NCBI RefSeq assembly: GCF_004349065.1
Contig: NZ_SMKZ01000017.1
Span: forward strand, 1 to 64,000
Direction of reading: 5' to 3'
Source: Jiangella asiatica
Lineage (GTDB): Bacteria > Actinomycetota > Actinomycetes > Jiangellales > Jiangellaceae
DNA: 64,000 bases
The notes beneath the pieces were generated by a model that saw only the letters and a list, made by a program, of their open reading frames with translations, was not told where the DNA came from and made no database searches. This document shows, piece by piece, positions 26,185 to 34,605 of the stretch (its first letter is position 1; every line of letters begins with the position of its first letter). Both the position numbers and the translations under genes were made by a program.

Positions 26185-26639
26185 CGCTCGCCGTCGGCGT
26201 CGGGGTCGAGCGGTTCGAGCCGGAAGACCGGGTGCCGGTCGGCCTCCGCGGCGAAGCGCTCCGGCGGATCGGCGGGCTTGGCGTCGAAGTACGGCCTGGT
26301 CACCGGCTCGAGGCGGGCGTAGTCCTTGAGAACCGGGCCGCTCTGCTCCGCGTCGCACTCCACGGCGGCGTAGGCGTCGCTGTGCCGCCCCCGCGTCAGA
26401 GTCACTTGGCCGGCCGCGCGCACGTTGCGCACCCAGTCGACGACGCCGTACGGCGCCACCAGCCAGCGCCGCTCCCCGGAGCGCATGACCCGGACCGGCG
26501 TCGTGCGCGGCCGGCCCGTCCGCCGCCCCGCCACGGTCAGCAGCGAGTACGCCGACGGGGCGACCCCGGCCCGCAGCGCCACCGAGATGGCCGCGTTGCC
26601 CGCCTTCCGCAGCGCCGTCGTGCGGTACGTCTTCGCCAT
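26181..26639 (-). CDS. Deazaflavin (F420)-dependent nitroreductase family protein
   Basis: 152 residues of the Ddn/FDOR-A type: LLTVAGRRTGRPRTTPVRVM is the F420-phosphate binding segment, and WLVAPYGVVDWVRNVRAAG, QVTLTRGR completes the split barrel, with a C-terminal RPYFDAKPADPPERF extension. Such enzymes reduce quinones or other acceptors with F420H2. ATG 26639 is eight bases after TAGGGT on this strand. Convergent with the Clp-N gene and divergent from the lipoprotein gene. Confidence 0.88.
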   Translation of the reverse strand: MAKTYRTTALRKAGNAAISVALRAGVAPSAYSLLTVAGRRTGRPRTTPVRVMRSGERRWLVAPYGVVDWVRNVRAAGQVTLTRGRHSDAYAAVECDAEQSGPVLKDYARLEPVTRPYFDAKPADPPERFAAEADRHPVFRLEPLDPDADGER

Positions 26640-26691
26640 AGCCCTTCACCCTAGAGGCCCCCTCTCGCCGGCCTCCTCCCGCCGGCCTCCT

Positions 26692-26763
26692 CCCGTTGAT
26701 CATGGAGTGGATCAGGTCCCGCGCGGGGCGGCTCGGAAGCTGACCCACTCCATGATCAACGGG
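26692..26763. repeat. Palindromic repeat in a divergent promoter region
   Basis: Arms CCCGTTGATCATGGAGTGG (from 26692) and its near-exact complement (to 26763) enclose a GC-rich loop, with TCAG/CTGA extending the stem. The TTGATCATGG core relates it to the elements at 14760 and 45648. It lies between two divergent starts. Confidence 0.85.
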
Positions 26764-26795
26764 TGTTCGGGGGAGTCGCGGCGGACAATAGGGCT

Positions 26796-27863
26796 GTGGC
26801 GAGGCTATGGGTGACGGCGGTCGCGGCGCTGCTGGCCGCGGCCGGATGCTCCGCGGAGGAGCCCGTGGCGGACCGGTCGCCGCCGGCGAGCAGCGCGCCG
26901 GCGCCGTCGTCGACCGCTCCGTCGACCACTCAACCGGCCGCGCCGACCCCGACGCCGTCCCCGACCCCCCCACCGCCGCATCCGGTGTCGCTGCCGGCGC
27001 TCATGCAGCAGGACTACGACGGCGGCGACCTGCGGGTGGGGGAGGTGCTGGAGACCGCCGACGCCTACACGCGCCACGCGGTCACATACCGCGGCGGCGG
27101 GCTGACCATCTCCGGCATCCTCAACCTGCCGGCGGGCGACGGGCCGTTCCCCGTGTTGATCCTGGCGCACGGGTACATCGACCCCGAGGTGTACACGACC
27201 GGGCGCGGCCTGCGGCGCGAGCAGGACTATCTGGCCCGGCAAGGTTACGCGGTGCTGCACACCGACTACCGCAACCATGCCGGTTCCGACGACGACCCGA
27301 CCAACGAGGTGCGGCTGCGGCTGGGCTACACCGAGGACGTCGTCAACGCGGTGCTCGCGGTCAGGAGCGCGGGCCTGCCGTACCTCGACGGTGAGCGGGT
27401 CGGGCTGCTCGGGCGGTCCATGGGCGGCGGCGTCGCGCTGAACACGCTGGTCGTGCGGCCAGGGCTGGTCGACGCCGCGGTCATCTACGCGTCCGTCAGC
27501 TCCAACACGGTGCAGAACTTCGACCGCTGGACCCGGGGCCAGCCCGGCGCGGAGGAGCTGACCGCCGAGATCGTCGAGGCGTACGGCGCGCCGGAGACCA
27601 ACGCGGCGTTCTGGCGCGGCGTCTCACCGGTCACCTACGTCGACCGGGTCACCGAGCCGGTCCTCATCCACCACGGCACCGCCGACGTCACCTGCCCGAT
27701 CCAGTGGGCCTACGACACCGACGCCGCGCTGCGTGCCGCCGGCAAGGACGTGACGCTGCAGGTCTACGACGGCGAGCCGCACGCGTTCGAGGCGCGGTGG
27801 CAGGCCTCGATCGAGCTCACGACGGCCTTCTTCGACCAGCACCTCGCGCCGACATCCCCGTGA
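26796..27863 (+). CDS. Lipoprotein alpha/beta hydrolase (S9 prolyl oligopeptidase-like)
   Basis: 355 residues. A lipoprotein signal with lipobox AAAGC (Cys about residue 16) precedes a 40-residue Ser/Thr/Pro linker, so the enzyme is predicted to be tethered outside the membrane. The hydrolase domain has FPVLILAHGYIDP (oxyanion region), the nucleophile elbow GRSMGGG, and near the end the Asp in ADVTCPIQW and the His in GEPHAFE. This is the DPP-IV/acyl-peptidase-like fold; peptide or ester substrate unknown. GTG 26796 lies six bases after GACAAT. Confidence 0.85.
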   Translation: MARLWVTAVAALLAAAGCSAEEPVADRSPPASSAPAPSSTAPSTTQPAAPTPTPSPTPPPPHPVSLPALMQQDYDGGDLRVGEVLETADAYTRHAVTYRGGGLTISGILNLPAGDGPFPVLILAHGYIDPEVYTTGRGLRREQDYLARQGYAVLHTDYRNHAGSDDDPTNEVRLRLGYTEDVVNAVLAVRSAGLPYLDGERVGLLGRSMGGGVALNTLVVRPGLVDAAVIYASVSSNTVQNFDRWTRGQPGAEELTAEIVEAYGAPETNAAFWRGVSPVTYVDRVTEPVLIHHGTADVTCPIQWAYDTDAALRAAGKDVTLQVYDGEPHAFEARWQASIELTTAFFDQHLAPTSP

Positions 27864-27866
27864 TCG

Positions 27867-28700
27867 TCATGGGGACAGCCAGCGGTGCAGCACCCCGGCC
27901 AGCGCCACCGGGGCGTCGAGGTGGACCAGGTGTCCGGCGTCCTCGATGAGCTCCAGCCGCGCACCGGGGATCGTCGCCGCCAGCCGGTGCGCCCGGTCGA
28001 CGGGGATCCAGGCGTCCTCAATGCCCCAGACGACCAGGACCGGCAGGTCCAGCGTCGGATACAACGGCTCGACGGCGTCGGTGTGCGCCTGGTCGGCCTG
28101 GGCGATCTGACGGTAGAACGCGGCCTGCCCGACGGGGTCCAGCCACGGCCCGGCCAGCATCTCCGTCGCGTCGTCGCCCAGCCGGCGGTGCGCGGCCCCG
28201 GAGATGTACGCGCGCAGCAGCCCGTCGTGCATGGGCGGTGGCACTGCCGCGAAGACCTCCGCGTGGTCGCGGACCAGCCGGTAGAAGTCCGACCCCCATG
28301 GCGCCAGCGCCACCACGTTGACCAGCGCCAGCGACGCGTACGACGCACTGTGCAACAGGTGCGCGCGCAGGGCGACGGCGCCGCCGATGTCGTGCGCGAC
28401 GACATGCGGCGCCGGCCTGTCGCCGTCACCCCCGGCGAGGCCCCAGTGCGCCAGCAGGTCCGCGAGCAGCTCGCCCTGTGCCGCCAGGGACACGTCGTGA
28501 TCGGCGTCCTTCGAGGAGCGACCATAGCCGGGCATGTCCCACAGGTGGACGGTGTGGCGCGCGCTCAGCGCGTCGGCGAAGGGCGCCCACAGCGCCGACG
28601 ACCACGGTGTGCCGTGGCAGAAAACCACCGGCGGACCGCTGCCGCGGCGGGCGAGCCGCACCCGCCGGCCGCGCCAGGTGTACTCCTCGTCCAGTTCCAT
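27867..28700 (-). CDS. Alpha/beta hydrolase
   Basis: 277 residues. Typical fold: VVFCHGTPWSSALW (oxyanion segment), a nucleophile position reading AHDIGG with Asp rather than Ser, and VVWGIEDAWIPVDRAHRLA with a C-terminal EDAGHLVHLDAP His. HDIGG at the elbow is the form found in haloalkane dehalogenases, epoxide hydrolases and related enzymes, so one of those activities is more likely than an esterase. ATG 28700 is preferred: TAGACT lies seven bases before it on this strand, and further upstream extension would run into the TPP riboswitch on the other strand. Confidence 0.85.
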   Translation of the reverse strand: MELDEEYTWRGRRVRLARRGSGPPVVFCHGTPWSSALWAPFADALSARHTVHLWDMPGYGRSSKDADHDVSLAAQGELLADLLAHWGLAGGDGDRPAPHVVAHDIGGAVALRAHLLHSASYASLALVNVVALAPWGSDFYRLVRDHAEVFAAVPPPMHDGLLRAYISGAAHRRLGDDATEMLAGPWLDPVGQAAFYRQIAQADQAHTDAVEPLYPTLDLPVLVVWGIEDAWIPVDRAHRLAATIPGARLELIEDAGHLVHLDAPVALAGVLHRWLSP

Positions 28701-28730
28701 CCGGGGCAGTCTAGGATCGGAGTCGTACCG

Positions 28731-28810
28731 ATCGGCCGGGGTGCCCGCGAGGGCTGAGATCACACCCGCCGAACCTGATCCGGGTCATGCCGGCGCAGGG
28801 AGCCCGACGG
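28731..28810 (+). ncRNA. TPP riboswitch (THI element)
   Basis: Conserved core elements occur in order: GGGGTGC, GGCTGAGA, CACCC, GAACCTGATC, CGGGTCATGCCGGCG and CAGGGAG, closed by TCGG/CCGA. These match the thiamine pyrophosphate riboswitch. A TAGGAT box at 28712-28717 fits a promoter just upstream. Downstream, at 28838-28859, a CTCCC/GGGAG hairpin includes the GGGAGGAG ribosome-binding site of thiD, so control is probably at translation start. Confidence 0.92.
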
Positions 28811-28871
28811 TGCCGGCGGCCGCCGCCGGTCTCGGTGCTCCCTCCCCGGCGGGAGGAGCTGACGGCGACAT

Positions 28872-29693
28872 ATGGCTACACCGACGGTCATCACGGTGGC
28901 GGGGTCCGACCCGTCCGGAGGCGCCGGCATCCAGGCCGACCTCAAGACGTTCTCCGCCCTCGGCGCCTACGGCGGAGCCGTCCTCACGGCGCTGACCGCG
29001 CAGAACACGCACGGGGTCACCGGGGTGCTCCCGGTCCCCGGCGGGTTCGTCGCGGACCAGTTGACCGCGCTGCTCGACGACCTCGACGTCCGCGCGATCA
29101 AGACCGGCATGCTCGGCGGCCCGGACGTCGTCGAGGCCGTGGCGGACGCCGTCGTCCGCTACGCCGTGCCCAACGTCGTCGTCGACCCGGTCATGGTGGC
29201 GACCTCGGGGGACCGGCTGGTCGACGACGCCACCGTCGAGGCGATCCGCGACCGGCTGCTGCCGCTGGCCACCGTCGTCACGCCCAACCTGCCCGAGGCC
29301 GCGACGCTGCTCGGCCGGCCGTCGGTCACCGCGGCCGAGGCGGCCGACGCCGCGGCCGAGCTGCACGCGAAGGGGCCGGCCACCGTCGTCAAGGGCGGGC
29401 ACGGCGACGAGCCCGACGCCGTCGACGTCCTGGTCGACGACGACGGCACGCTCGAGCTGCGTGTCCCGCGGGTCAGGACGGCGAACACGCACGGCACCGG
29501 CTGCACGTTCTCGTCGGCGATCGCGGTCGGCCTCGCGCACGGCCGGACGCTGCGCGAGTCCGTCAGCGACGCGAAGGCCTACCTCACAGCGGCCCTGCGG
29601 GCCGCCGACCAGCTGCGGGTCGGTGGCGGGCACGGACCGGTGCACCACTTCCACGCCTGGTGGGCCCCGGCGACGACGGAGGTGGACGCGTGA
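28872..29693 (+). CDS. thiD: Hydroxymethylpyrimidine/phosphomethylpyrimidine kinase
   Basis: 273 residues. Ribokinase-fold enzyme that phosphorylates HMP to HMP-P and HMP-PP in thiamine synthesis and salvage. It shows the start TVITVAGSDPSGGAGIQADLK, TAQNTHGV, AIKTGMLGG, DPVMVATSGDRL, TPNLPEA and the anion-hole/catalytic NTHGTGCTFSSAIA. ATG 28872 follows the riboswitch hairpin. It overlaps the tenA-like gene by four bases. TPP control confirms the pathway assignment. Confidence 0.95.
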   Translation: MATPTVITVAGSDPSGGAGIQADLKTFSALGAYGGAVLTALTAQNTHGVTGVLPVPGGFVADQLTALLDDLDVRAIKTGMLGGPDVVEAVADAVVRYAVPNVVVDPVMVATSGDRLVDDATVEAIRDRLLPLATVVTPNLPEAATLLGRPSVTAAEAADAAAELHAKGPATVVKGGHGDEPDAVDVLVDDDGTLELRVPRVRTANTHGTGCTFSSAIAVGLAHGRTLRESVSDAKAYLTAALRAADQLRVGGGHGPVHHFHAWWAPATTEVDA

Positions 29694-30361
29694 GCTTCTC
29701 CGCCGACGCCTGGAGCGCCGCTCGCCCCTGGTACGACGCGATCCGGCGGCACCCGTTTCTCACCGGCCTCGCCGACGGGAGCCTGGACCGCGCGGTCTTC
29801 CTGCGCTACATCGTCGACGACGCGCACTACCTGTCCCGGTTCGCCAGGGCGCTGGCGACGACGGCGGCGCGCTGGCCCGAGCCCGTCCAGGCCGCCAGGC
29901 TGGCCCGGTTCGCCGCCGGCGCCGTCGACGCGGAGCGGCTGCTGCACGCGGCGCTGCTCGCCGACGAGGGCATGGACATCGACGCGGTCGACGCCGAACC
30001 GACGCCGACCTGCCTGGCCTACGTCAACACCCTGCAGTCCGACGCCGCGCAGGCCCCTGCCGGGGTGGCGCTGGCCGGGCTGCTGCCGTGCTTCCGCGTC
30101 TACACCGAGGTGGGCCGCGAGCTGGTCACCGTCCTCGACGGCGCCGACGGCGACCAGCACCCGTACGCGGCCTGGTTGCGCACCTACGGCGACCCGGTGT
30201 TCGCCGAGGACACCCGCACCGCCGAGAGCTTCGTCGACGACCAGGCGGAGCGGCACCCGGGCACGGTCGAGGCGATGCACGCGGCCTACGCCCAAGCGAC
30301 CCGGTTCGAGTGGATGTTCTGGGACGCGGCATGGCGTGGCGAAACCTGGCCGAAACCTTGA
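29690..30361 (+). CDS. tenA: TenA/thiaminase II family protein
   Basis: 223 residues, all helical, of the TenA fold. Salvages pyrimidine products of thiamine breakdown (aminopyrimidine aminohydrolase). Conserved parts seen: HPFLTGLADGSLDRAVFLRY, the PCFRVYTEVGREL segment with the catalytic-type Cys, and the late Glu in RFEWMFWDAAWR. Start GTG 29690 overlaps the thiD stop. The ThiD-TenA pair under one TPP riboswitch is a salvage-type arrangement. Confidence 0.9.
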   Translation: MSFSADAWSAARPWYDAIRRHPFLTGLADGSLDRAVFLRYIVDDAHYLSRFARALATTAARWPEPVQAARLARFAAGAVDAERLLHAALLADEGMDIDAVDAEPTPTCLAYVNTLQSDAAQAPAGVALAGLLPCFRVYTEVGRELVTVLDGADGDQHPYAAWLRTYGDPVFAEDTRTAESFVDDQAERHPGTVEAMHAAYAQATRFEWMFWDAAWRGETWPKP

Positions 30362-30503
30362 CGGCGGCGCGAACCAGAACAGACCACCATATAGAGCGTC
30401 GGGTGCGTTTCAGGTTTACGTGGCGTTACACTCGGTCGCAGCCCGGGCCCAGTGTCGCGCTCGTCACACTAGCCAGCCCGACACCCGGAGGATGAATCCC
30501 ACC

Positions 30504-32093
30504 GTGACCAAGCCCGTCGTACTCATCGCCGAACAGCTCTCGCCAGCCACCGTCGACGCCCTCGGCCCGGACTTCGAGATCCGGCACGTCGACGGCGCCG
30601 ACCGCGAGGCGCTGCTGCCGGCCATCGCCGACGTCGACGCGATCCTCGTCCGCAGCGCAACGAAGGTCGACGCCGAGGCCGTCGCCGCGGCCACGAAGCT
30701 CAAGGTCATCGCCCGGGCGGGCGTGGGCCTGGACAACGTCGACGTCAAGGCCGCTACCCAGGCCGGTGTCATGGTGGTCAACGCCCCGACGTCCAACATC
30801 GTCAGCGCCGCCGAGCTCGCGATCGGCCTGCTGCTGGCCACCGCCCGCAACATCGCGCCGGCCAACGGCGCGCTCAAGGGCGGGGAGTGGAAGCGCAGCA
30901 AGTACTCCGGGGTCGAGCTGTACGAGAAGACGGTGGGCATCGTCGGCCTGGGCCGCATCGGCGTCCTCGTCGCGCAGCGACTGTCGTCGTTCGGCATGAA
31001 CGTCATCGCCTACGACCCCTTCGTGCCGGCCGCCCGCGCCGCCCAGATGGGCGTGCGCAGTGTGTCCCTTGACGAACTGCTCGCCGAGAGCGACTTCATC
31101 ACCGTCCACCTGCCGAAGACGCCCGAGACCGTCGGCCTCATCGGCGAGCAGGCACTGCGCAAGGTCAAGCCGACCGTGCGCGTCATCAACGCCGCGCGCG
31201 GCGGCATCGTCGACGAGCACGCGCTGGCCCTCGCCCTCAAGGAGGGCCGCGTCGCCGGAGCCGGCATCGACGTGTTCGCCTCCGAGCCCACCACCGAGTC
31301 GCCGCTGTTCGACTTCGAGTCCGTCGTCGTCACGCCACACCTCGGCGCGTCCACCGACGAGGCCCAGGAGAAGGCCGGGGTGTCGGTGGCGCGTTCGGTC
31401 CGGCTGGCGCTGGCCGGTGAGCTGGTGCCCGACGCCGTCAACGTCAAGGGCGGCGCCATCGCCGAGGACGTCCGGCCCGGCATCCCGCTGGCGGAGAAGC
31501 TCGGCCGCATCTTCACCGCGCTGGCCGGCGGCGTCGCCACCCAGCTCGACGTCGAGGTCCGCGGTGAGATCACCACCAACGACGTCAAGATCCTCGAGCT
31601 GGCCGCGCTCAAGGGTGTCTTCGCCGACGTCGTCGAGGACCCGGTCTCCTACGTCAACGCCCCGCTCATCGCCGCCGACCGCGGGGTCGAGGTCCGCCTC
31701 GTCACCGACGAGGAGTCCGACGACTACCGCAACCTCGTCACCCTGCGCGGGGTGCTCGCCGACGGCCGCGCGGTCTCGGTCTCGGGCACCCTGTCCGGTC
31801 CCAAGCACGTCGAGAAGATCGTCGAGGTGCTCGGCTACGACATCGAGGCCATCCCGGCCGAGCACATGGCGTTCCTGCGCTACACCGACCGGCCGGGCGT
31901 GGTCGGCACGGTGGGACGGGTCCTCGGCGAGGCCGACGTCAACATCGCCGGCATGCAGGTCAGCCGGCACAGCAAGGGCGGACCCGCCCTGGTCGCCATG
32001 ACCGTCGACCAGGCGATCCCCAGCCAGGTCCTCGACGACATCGTCTCCGCCATCGGCGCCGAGTGGGGCCGCAGCGTCGACCTCGACGACTGA
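30504..32093 (+). CDS. serA: D-3-phosphoglycerate dehydrogenase
   Basis: 529 residues, the long form with a regulatory tail. Oxidises 3-phosphoglycerate in the first step of serine synthesis. Substrate/NAD domain: ARAGVGLDNVDVKAATQAGV, Rossmann motif VGIVGLGRIGVLVAQRL, the catalytic Arg in NAARGGIVDE, Glu in DVFASEPTTESPL and His in TPHLGASTDEAQ. Then the ASB domain and a C-terminal ACT domain (FLRYTDRPGVVGTVGRVLG). GTG 30504 gives a length like mycobacterial SerA; ATG 30492 is possible. A TACACT box at 30427-30432 suggests its own promoter with a short leader. Confidence 0.95.
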   Translation: MTKPVVLIAEQLSPATVDALGPDFEIRHVDGADREALLPAIADVDAILVRSATKVDAEAVAAATKLKVIARAGVGLDNVDVKAATQAGVMVVNAPTSNIVSAAELAIGLLLATARNIAPANGALKGGEWKRSKYSGVELYEKTVGIVGLGRIGVLVAQRLSSFGMNVIAYDPFVPAARAAQMGVRSVSLDELLAESDFITVHLPKTPETVGLIGEQALRKVKPTVRVINAARGGIVDEHALALALKEGRVAGAGIDVFASEPTTESPLFDFESVVVTPHLGASTDEAQEKAGVSVARSVRLALAGELVPDAVNVKGGAIAEDVRPGIPLAEKLGRIFTALAGGVATQLDVEVRGEITTNDVKILELAALKGVFADVVEDPVSYVNAPLIAADRGVEVRLVTDEESDDYRNLVTLRGVLADGRAVSVSGTLSGPKHVEKIVEVLGYDIEAIPAEHMAFLRYTDRPGVVGTVGRVLGEADVNIAGMQVSRHSKGGPALVAMTVDQAIPSQVLDDIVSAIGAEWGRSVDLDD

Positions 32094-32122
32094 CCGCGCC
32101 TCGGTCGTGGTGTCCCCTGACC

Positions 32123-32201
32123 GGCCATCACGAGGACTTCACGTGCATCACCAGGCCTACAAGCATGGTGCGACACGAGATCTCGTGCTGAACGTGATCA
32201 T
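32123..32201. repeat. Palindrome-family repeat after serA
   Basis: Begins GGCCATCACGAGGACTTC and ends in the complement of ATGATCACGTTCAGCACGAGAT, 30 bases after the serA stop. The left half resembles the inner arm of the element at 9607, and the right half the elements at 19179, 51801 and 52013, so it links the two repeat types. A 6-bp hairpin TTCGAG/CTCGAA follows at 32202-32220. Confidence 0.75.
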
Positions 32202-32220
32202 TTCGAGGGCGCGTCTCGAA

Positions 32221-32398
32221 GGGCGAGACAAGGAGTCAGTTCGCGAGACGGTGCTGACGTCGCGGGCGTAACGTGGCACGCATCATGCAGTGGGCGGTAC
32301 GCATTCTCGGTTGCCGCGACGGGGTCCGATAACGGCCGGCGCCTCGTCGCGGAGGTTTCGCGTACCCCGCTGGCCGCCCCGTTTCTCGTGCGGAGCAC
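32221..32398. other. Stretch with no recognised gene between serA and a candidate small ORF
   Basis: Apart from the repeats, I see no coding pattern, promoter of good quality or RNA motif on either strand in this stretch. GGAG at 32392-32395 is the possible ribosome-binding site of the small frame that follows. Confidence 0.5.
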
Positions 32399-32404
32399 AT
32401 GATC

Positions 32405-32500
32405 ATGACTGACGAAAAGCAGGACCAGGACGAACAGGCCCAGAACGCGATCCAGGAAGCCATCGACCGTCGCGACAACGGCGGCGCAGCAGGTCGCTGA
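32405..32500 (+). CDS. Candidate small hydrophilic protein, 31 residues
   Basis: ATG 32405 opens a frame with a strongly charged, Gln-rich sequence (MTDEKQDQDEQAQNAIQEAI then DRRDNGGAAGR) that could form one amphipathic helix. GGAG at 32392-32395 is at a reasonable distance. Third codon positions are mostly G/C, as in real genes here. ATG 32399 in the same frame would add two residues. It sits alone between serA and leuB. No homolog is recognised, so it is only a candidate. Confidence 0.35.
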   Translation: MTDEKQDQDEQAQNAIQEAIDRRDNGGAAGR

Positions 32501-32506
32501 CCACCG

Positions 32507-32550
32507 ATGATGGCACCTATGTCCAGATTGCGGGACGCAGGTGCCATCAT
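32507..32550. terminator. Perfect 12-bp stem before leuB
   Basis: ATGATGGCACCT (32507-32518) and AGGTGCCATCAT (32539-32550) are exact complements with a 20-base loop, seven bases after the stop of the small frame. There is no T-run. It could end transcription from the left, or be an operator or leader element of leuB, whose predicted -10 box (TACGGT, 32565-32570) follows closely. Confidence 0.55.
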
Positions 32551-32578
32551 GTGGACAACCGCCGTACGGTAATGGCCC

Positions 32579-33625
32579 ATGTCGCGCAGTCTCAACTTGG
32601 CAGTGATCCCCGGTGACGGTATCGGCGACGAGGTCGTCACCGAAGGGCTGAAGGTGCTCGACGCCGTGCTCGCGGGCGCCGACGTCAAGGTCGGCACCAC
32701 CACCTACGATCTCGGTGCTCGTCGCTGGCACGCCACCGGCGAGACGCTGCCGGACACCGTCCTCGACGAGCTGCGGGGGCACGACGCCATCCTGCTCGGC
32801 GCGGTCGGCGACCCGGGCGTGCCCAGCGGCGTCCTGGAGCGCGGGCTCCTGCTCAAGCTCCGGTTCGAGCTCGACCACTACGTCAACCTGCGGCCGTCGC
32901 GGCTGTTCCCGGGTGTCGAGACCCCGCTGGCGAACCCCGGAACCATCGACTTCGTCGTCGTCCGCGAGGGCACCGAGGGTCCGTACGTCGGCAACGGCGG
33001 CGCGCTGCGGGTCGGCACCGCGCAGGAGATCGCCAACGAGGTGAGCGTCAACACCGCGTTCGGCGTCGAGCGGGTGGTCCGCGACGCGTTCGCCCGAGCC
33101 CAGGCCCGCCCCCGCAAGAAGCTGACCTACGTGCACAAGCACAACGTCCTGGTGCACGCGGGCCACCTGTGGCGCCGCACCGTCGAGCGCGTGGGCACGG
33201 AGTACCCCGACGTCGCGGTCGACTATCTGCACGTCGACGCGGCCACCATCTTCTTCGTCACCGGCCCGTCGCGGTTCGACGTCATCGTCACCGACAACCT
33301 GTTCGGCGACATCCTCACCGACCTCGCCGCGGCCATCACCGGCGGCATCGGCCTGGCCGCCAGCGGCAACGTCAACCCCGACCGCACCGCGCCGTCCATG
33401 TTCGAGCCGGTGCACGGCTCGGCGCCCGACATCGCCGGGCAGGGGATCGCCGACCCGACCGCCACGGTTCTCTCGGTCGCGATGCTCCTCGAGCACCTGG
33501 GGCTCACGGTCGAGGCGAGCCGCGTCGTCGACGCCGTCTCCGCAGACCTCGCCGAGCGAGGGCCGGCCAAGCGTCGCACGGCCGACATCGGCGACGCACT
33601 CGCCGCCCGGGTCGCGGGCGCCTGA
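32579..33625 (+). CDS. leuB: 3-isopropylmalate dehydrogenase
   Basis: 348 residues. NAD-dependent oxidative decarboxylation of 3-isopropylmalate in leucine synthesis. The beta-decarboxylating dehydrogenase pattern is complete: [16 protein letters not shown], the [21 protein letters not shown] segment, [14 protein letters not shown], the Lys in [26 protein letters not shown] with metal-binding Asp, and [12 protein letters not shown]. This is the short actinobacterial type. A TACGGT box ends eight bases before ATG 32579, implying a leaderless start. leuA and leuCD are not in the window. Confidence 0.95.
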   Translation: MSRSLNLAVIPGDGIGDEVVTEGLKVLDAVLAGADVKVGTTTYDLGARRWHATGETLPDTVLDELRGHDAILLGAVGDPGVPSGVLERGLLLKLRFELDHYVNLRPSRLFPGVETPLANPGTIDFVVVREGTEGPYVGNGGALRVGTAQEIANEVSVNTAFGVERVVRDAFARAQARPRKKLTYVHKHNVLVHAGHLWRRTVERVGTEYPDVAVDYLHVDAATIFFVTGPSRFDVIVTDNLFGDILTDLAAAITGGIGLAASGNVNPDRTAPSMFEPVHGSAPDIAGQGIADPTATVLSVAMLLEHLGLTVEASRVVDAVSADLAERGPAKRRTADIGDALAARVAGA

Positions 33626-33765
33626 CCAACCGTCGAGCTGGATCCTGGCAGCGGCTGACCGTGCGGCCACCCTGGGTTGCTGCGCCGATGAACCTTGCGT
33701 GAACCCTGCTCCGAACAGGCATTTTGCTGTCGATCTTCACCTTGCGGCCTGTCACCGTGGAAGTC

Positions 33766-34560
33766 GTGACCGAGTCGCGGTACGGAGCGGAACCACGATT
33801 GCTGGCCATCGCCCACCGGGGTGGGGCAGGGCTGGCACCCGAGAACACCCTGGCGGCCTTCGAGCGCTCCTACGCGCTGGGGCTGAGGTACCTGGAGACC
33901 GACGTCCGCGTCACCGCCGACGGCGTCTGCCTCGCCTTCCACGACGCCCGGCTGGACCGCGTCACCGGCGGACGGGGTCCGGTGCGGCGCCGCACGTGGG
34001 CGGACGTGCGGGAACTGACGGTGCTGGGCACGCAGCCGGTCGCGCGTCTGGACGAGGTGCTGACAACGTTCCCGGACGCCCGGTTCGTCATCGACGTCAA
34101 GGACGAGGCCGCGCTCGCGCCGCTGGCGCGGGTGCTGCGCCGGACGCGCGCGGTGGACCGGGTCTGCCTGGCCGGTGCGTGGGACGGCTGGCTGGCGGCG
34201 CTGCGCACCGAGCTCGGGCCCGGTCTGGCCTGCGCGCTGGGCTGGCGGTCGTTGGTGTCGTGGCTGGCCTGCTCGCACGGACGGGTCGCGGCTCCGCGCC
34301 GGGTGGCCAACGGCGGCTTCGTGCACGTTCCGTTGCGCTGGGGTAGGCTTCCCGTATTCATCGACCGTCTGGTCGGAGGCGCCCATGACCTGGGGCTGCG
34401 CCTCATCGTATGGACGGTCGACGACCCAGCTTCGATGCACCGGCTGATCAGTGCGGGCGTCGACGGGATCATCACCGATCGGCCGGACGTGCTGCGGGAG
34501 GTGATGATCGCCGAGGGTCGTTGGCCACGCACCGTTTACGCGGACAGCGACGATCGGTAG
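33766..34560 (+). CDS. Glycerophosphodiester phosphodiesterase family protein
   Basis: 264 residues of a TIM-barrel GDPD domain: LLAIAHRGGAGLAPENTLAA supplies the first catalytic His and Arg, YLETDVRVTADGVCLAFHD the metal-binding Glu/Asp and the second His, and FVIDVKDE, LIVWTVDD, GVDGIITDRPDVL the remaining barrel strands. It hydrolyses glycerophosphodiesters to glycerol phosphate and an alcohol. No signal peptide, so it is cytosolic. GTG 33766 is preferred, with GTG 33757 or TTG 33724 as alternatives; none has a good ribosome-binding site. It lies between leuB and ilvE without a clear functional link. Confidence 0.88.
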   Translation: MTESRYGAEPRLLAIAHRGGAGLAPENTLAAFERSYALGLRYLETDVRVTADGVCLAFHDARLDRVTGGRGPVRRRTWADVRELTVLGTQPVARLDEVLTTFPDARFVIDVKDEAALAPLARVLRRTRAVDRVCLAGAWDGWLAALRTELGPGLACALGWRSLVSWLACSHGRVAAPRRVANGGFVHVPLRWGRLPVFIDRLVGGAHDLGLRLIVWTVDDPASMHRLISAGVDGIITDRPDVLREVMIAEGRWPRTVYADSDDR

Positions 34561-34605
34561 CGTTGGTTGGACGTCCAAGTAGTTTCGCGAAGGGAAGCAC
34601 CCGCC

